This document shows, piece by piece, positions 61,001 through 64,000 of a stretch of DNA of 64,000 nucleotides (position 1 is its first letter; each line of letters opens with the position of its first letter). The DNA is from Nymphaea colorata (taxonomy: Eukaryota; Streptophyta; Magnoliopsida; Nymphaeales; Nymphaeaceae): positions 6,408,575 through 6,472,574 of the forward strand of contig NC_045144.1 of the NCBI RefSeq assembly GCF_008831285.2. Direction: 5' to 3'. A program made the position numbers and the translations under genes. The notes under the pieces were generated by a model. That model saw only the letters and a list, made by a program, of their open reading frames with translations, searched no databases and had not been told where the DNA came from.

Positions 61001-64000
61001 CAAAGGCACACCTTCTCCAGATTTGGGTTAGAGCAGCTCTCCTCGTCCGGCCAAAGAAGCCATACCACAATTCCAATGTCAATTCCATCTTGTATAACTA
61101 TTGGTGAGAGAAGGAAATAGGAATTATCAAGTAATTTGAAGTCATGCATCCATTGCATATGTTTAATATTGAGGCCACCAATTCTTTTAATGGATATACC
61201 AGGCTTCTGCAAGGCCTGAATCTGAAATTTCAAATTCCAAGCAACTTTGTTGATGCCAGTCTTTGCCATGATTGATGATATCCTGTTCCATCTAGTTTGG
61301 AACAACTCCAACACAATCGCAAAAGATCTGGCAATATTCTGTTCACTATCTGAAGTTTTTCCAAGATCACAACTTTTGTCAGTCAGTTCTTTGGAGGGTA
61401 GGAGGTCCTTTGCAAAATTAATATAGTAGACAGGAGAGTCCTTCCAGCAGACAGCTATGCCATGAAGTTCAAATGGGCCAACGCAATTTAGTTCTGATAC
61501 TTTCGAGAAGTGGATATCAAAATAGAACTCACCAACTGTCTCCCACAACAACAAGAATGAATCAAGATTACCAAATAGAGTGCTTGCATTTACAGGACCT
61601 CTATCAGTAATTTTACTATCATCAAAATTAAAACTACACCTGTTATTGTCCTTATGTTCTTGCTGTCCATGCAAAATAAGAGCGTCATGGCCCTCATGGA
61701 TACTAAAATCTGCTGTCTTAACAACATTGGCTGACTTTGGATAAACTGAAGCTGCATTTTTAAAATCCTCGTCCTTCATTTTATCAGAGGCAAGAGCAGC
61801 AGCATCTGTTGTAGCTTCAACATTCAAAAGGACATTGCAAATAGTAGCTCTTACCCTGCTATCAACACCACCGGGACTGTTTGGCACTACCAAATGATTC
61901 GAGAGAGCAACTTCATCAGTCAGAAGACGTTCACATTGCTCACTCAGGTCACGTCTAAGGTCTTGAACTTCAAGTTGAACATTGTTTTCTGGCCCACTTC
62001 CATTATCTTCAACAGTAGGTACAGCATTGACAATATACGAACCATGACTTCTAGTGATGTTGCACATAGAATCATCAGCAAATTTCATAAGCAAAACAGC
62101 TTCCTCCTCAGCAATGTCAATTGTAGCAGAAGAAACCAAAGGTTCAGCGAGCAGAGGAACAGAAACTCCAAGAGACTTTAGGGCCGAAAAAGCAGCAACC
62201 CTTGCCTGTTCAGCCTGCTCAAGCACTATTTTCCGTGCTCCAGCTTTTATTTTCTTAGCAACTCCAAATTGTATTTTTTGCAGTTCAGAACCTGATAACA
62301 GAAAAAGAAAAGCAAGATAACAAAGGCAGAGCATGCAACAAATGAGGCACAATAGTAAGTCCACGTGGAAGATACATGTCCACCTAGAAACCAAGAGACG
62401 ACTCCATATGAGCATGATTGCAGCTTTGAGTGAAAGATGTCCACTCAAATGCAGAAATTCAAATGTTTGAATTTAAAGAATAAAAAGTAATTCAAGATAT
62501 TCACAAGAAAAATATATGTTTTAAACGTTGGATTATGTTTTATTTTATTATTGTTCAAAAAAATATGCAAACTCTCATTTTATTAAAACGACAAAAAAAA
62601 TGATTTAACTGTAACAAGCCACTTAAATTGGTGTACTCAAAGTCAAAGGTATAGGAACACACGTCTGTCTTGTCAAACAGCAAACTATAACTATCTTAGT
62701 ATTTTGTCTTCTTGATGAATATTGATTACACTAACTGTTGTGGGATCACACTTCTTTAAGTATAAACCCGAAGACTTGTGTGTTTAAAAAGATTCATAGT
62801 ATTGTTAAACTGAATTTTACTCCAACAATATAATCTTTAGATTCAATCTTGGTAGAGAATGTCTATTCAATGAATTTAAAGAGTATTTGGAAAATAATGG
62901 AATTTTCACACCAACTATCTTGTCTACGCATCACACAACAGCAGATATAATTGAAACAACAATAATTGTACTTAAAAAAAATTAAGTAGCTAGAAGTGTA
63001 CTTTTTAAAAGCCTCACAACTTTGGCTTGCATATGAATGAAGTTTTTATCTAAAATGGAGAATAAATAATTTGCATATCAACCACATAGACACAAAATGA
63101 AAATTACTGAGAACATTAGGCATATTAAAATTGACAATACCTTGACAGGCATACTCTGATACTCTCTTACAATAGGTTTGCTCAAGCAGCTGAATGTGAC
63201 ATGCTTATCAAAAGGAAAACAACCAATATGCATATTTCCATTTTCAATCTTGCCATAGTTTCATTTCAAAACGTCCACTTTGAGGAGTTAAAAAATGGCT
63301 AACTAAAATGGAGAAGTGTTCGCATTGCTGTGAGGAAAAGCATTTACATCTTACTAAGTGCATTTGATTTAGCTAGAGCTATTAGAGTGGAATCATTTTA
63401 TCAGGCATATAAGTCAAAGCAATATAAATAGTTGCACATAAGAATGGACAGCATCATAGTCATACATCTCGTTCACTACCTAGTGTACCTTGTGCATTCC
63501 AGGAAACTGCTTCAAAGAGAGCTTTTATAATCTCCATAATAGATGCTTCAGCTACTGCCAATGGGGTTCGCAAACCAGCCTTGTAGAGAGACCTTGCTCG
63601 AGACCCCTAACCAAAACAAGACAGTTCAGTGACTTCAGTAACCCCACCAAGTAAAGAAATTGAAAATATAGTAACACAGAAATGCAATACATGAGATCTT
63701 TAAACTGGTAAAGTACTAAAGAATGACCTTAACATATGGAATGGTAGTTAGCTCAACAATTTCTGCTTGGACACCAAATGATACACGATGTTGAAACTTT
63801 GATATCAAACCTTCCATATCATGCCAACCAAGTCTTTCACAAAAAGTAGAAACCATTGATGCAAACCTTCCAGCATTCTCTTGCAAGCCCTGAACCATCC
63901 CCCTTGCTACTTTATAGGCCTCACAGACAGCTGTTACAGGTAATTCCTGCATTCAAAAGATGCATCAGCAAACTTCACCTTCTTGAACAAAAAAGGAAGC
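47931..64000 (-). CDS. TEB: DNA polymerase theta / TEBICHI, 3' part (12 exons), truncated by the window edge
   Basis: Helicase-polymerase fusion acting in theta-mediated (microhomology) end joining; Arabidopsis TEBICHI is the plant form. Visible exons (minus): 63946-63728, 63606-63489, 62291-61012, 60421-60224, 60102-59843, 58419-58233, 58165-58055, 57915-57563, 49020-48912, 48589-48449, 48199-48103 and 48022-47931. They join in one frame of 1054 aa plus stop. The first two exons are the end of the helicase module (ALQENAGRF-type [39 protein letters not shown]). The 1280-nt exon is the poorly conserved linker and exonuclease-like part. The family A polymerase core follows: [20 protein letters not shown], motif [17 protein letters not shown], motif B region [35 protein letters not shown], motif [10 protein letters not shown], and a C-terminus with [10 protein letters not shown]. 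Catalytic Asp (motif A) and Asp-Glu (motif C) are present. The helicase ATPase motifs lie outside the window. Confidence 0.95.
48873..48900. repeat. (TA)n microsatellite in a POLQ intron
   Basis: About 13 TA units, starting roughly 12 bp past the donor of the 109-nt exon (49020-48912). Confidence 0.9.
49184..50519 (-). mobile_element. Internally deleted Copia retrotransposon with two LTRs, in a POLQ intron
   Basis: Two similar direct LTRs (49184-49452 and 50260-50519), each starting TGTAAGATTTTGATGTATAT and ending GACCCGAACCA on the plus strand. Next to the upstream LTR in element sense is TGGTATCAGAGC (50248-50259), the classical initiator-tRNA-Met primer-binding site. Only about 800 bp lies between the LTRs. 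It encodes the end of reverse transcriptase and RNase H ([58 protein letters not shown]), broken by one in-frame TAG at 49762 where a Trp is expected. A polypurine-like TTTTGAGGGGCC precedes the 3' LTR. Gag, protease, integrase and most of the reverse transcriptase are gone. No 5-bp target duplication is evident. Confidence 0.9.
52081..52600 (+). pseudogene. Decayed Copia reverse-transcriptase fragment
   Basis: Reading across frames recovers the Copia reverse-transcriptase order: [12 protein letters not shown] (about 52135-52172), [28 protein letters not shown] (52262-52351), YIEL, then [32 protein letters not shown] matching the LKKALYGLKQ...AWFNKFTSTVK block, and FCANDMTVT, a decayed form of the YVDDMIVT catalytic motif. 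Frameshifts and stops are frequent and no LTRs were found. It is unrelated in position to the minus-strand Copia at 49184-50519. Confidence 0.75.
52786..52978. repeat. 99-bp tandem duplication
   Basis: Copies start AATACACACATTAA at 52786 and 52885. They share CAAAAGGAAAAATGAATAAA and ATTAATCATTAAACTAACAA blocks with few differences. Confidence 0.9.
53526..53593. repeat. (TA)n/(TATG)n low-complexity tract at the hAT insertion site
   Basis: A TA-rich run with interspersed TATG units directly before the hAT left end. The same pattern continues after its right end (57047-57066), showing the element landed in a microsatellite. Confidence 0.9.
53594..57046 (+). mobile_element. Complete, autonomous-looking hAT DNA transposon, 3453 bp
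   Basis: The terminal inverted repeats are a perfect 19 bp: CTATGTCACACGGATACGG at the left, and its reverse complement at 57028-57046. Flanking 8-bp target duplications ATGTATAT at 53586-53593 and 57047-57054 are identical. Subterminal regions are dense in GATACG/CACGG words. A GC-rich leader (53780-53910) precedes the transposase gene. Perfect ends, a perfect duplication and an unbroken transposase indicate a fairly young insertion. It lies in an 8.5-kb intron of the minus-strand POLQ gene, opposite to its transcription. Confidence 0.95.
54520..56783 (+). CDS. hAT transposase (BED zinc finger, DUF659, hATC dimerisation), 725 aa
   Basis: Cut-and-paste transposase of the hAT superfamily. Exon 1 is 54520-56522 and exon 2 is 56609-56783, joined across an 86-bp GT-AG intron with a split Arg codon (668). 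The N-terminus has a BED-type zinc finger (Cys51, Cys54, His68, Cys80 in [10 protein letters not shown]...RVKAHL), followed by a basic KKRKVV at 126-131 that could be a nuclear localisation signal. The RNase H-like core follows with the expected acidic residues: Asp229 in VSDGWTD, Asp290 in ITDNAPV, and Glu625 in SCSERNWS, with [11 protein letters not shown] between. [19 protein letters not shown] to the end of exon 1 is the hATC dimerisation region. Exon 2 adds an acidic tail ([10 protein letters not shown]). No stops or frameshifts. Confidence 0.95.
57939..58020. repeat. (GATA)n(GA)n microsatellite forming most of a POLQ intron
   Basis: About eight GATA units and some 25 GA units. On the minus (gene) strand this reads (TC)n(TATC)n and fills the middle and 3' part of the 139-nt intron between exons 58165-58055 and 57915-57563, ending about 24 nt before the acceptor at 57917-57916. 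Confidence 0.95.

Noticed and set aside
62292-62448. N-terminal extension of the 61012-62448 frame with a hydrophobic stretch
   Set aside because: It is intron sequence read through; a clear acceptor at 62292 joins in phase with the preceding POLQ exon.
1-64000. CRISPR arrays, operons or prokaryotic-type defence genes
   Set aside because: All tandem arrays here lack spacer structure, and the genes are intron-containing or plant-specific nuclear genes.

Overview
The window is nuclear DNA from a flowering plant. The evidence is a DYW-class pentatricopeptide (PPR) gene, a plant EXO70 exocyst subunit, a CAX-type vacuolar cation/proton exchanger, a TEBICHI/POLQ-type DNA polymerase theta, an actin gene with introns at the plant-actin positions, GT-AG introns, AT-rich spacers full of microsatellites, and plant-type Copia, Gypsy and hAT elements. 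I cannot name the species or order from sequence alone.

Layout: (1) 0.1-3.8 kb, minus strand: a four-exon, strongly divergent actin of 378 aa. (2) 3.8-8.1 kb: AT-rich spacer with degenerate transposon ends. (3) 8.1-10.8 kb, plus strand: an intronless PPR-DYW gene of 899 aa, matching the Arabidopsis At1g19720 type. (4) 10.8-15.2 kb: spacer with a short inverted-repeat element and a 72-bp tandem repeat. (5) 15.2-17.0 kb, minus strand: an intronless GC-rich EXO70 gene. (6) 17-26.7 kb: spacer dominated by a 3.4-kb solo LTR (22149-25567) with a 5-bp target duplication. (7) 26.7-42.9 kb, minus strand: a CAX2-like exchanger in 11 coding exons, whose introns carry three hAT-type insertions. (8) 42.9-47.9 kb: spacer with a 62-bp minisatellite. 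(9) 47.9-64 kb, minus strand: the 3' two-fifths or so of a POLQ/TEBICHI gene (12 exons, 1054 aa visible, cut by the window edge). One of its introns has grown to 8.5 kb by taking in an internally deleted Copia element, a Copia reverse-transcriptase relic and a complete autonomous-looking hAT element.

The five host genes are unrelated housekeeping or organelle genes and show no operon-like link. What unites the right half is mobile-element history. Three hAT elements (30449-31286, 39462-40490, 53594-57046) have related ends of the form CTA(T/A)G(T/C)CACA and 8-bp target duplications. Only the last encodes a transposase (725 aa, one intron, uninterrupted), and it sits inside the arms of an older inverted-repeat element. 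A fourth insertion (41406-42238) also has a perfect 8-bp target duplication but a different end sequence. Exon coordinates were derived by hand from splice signals and family alignment; all exon phases add up to intact frames. No new immune, toxin or CRISPR-like system was seen.
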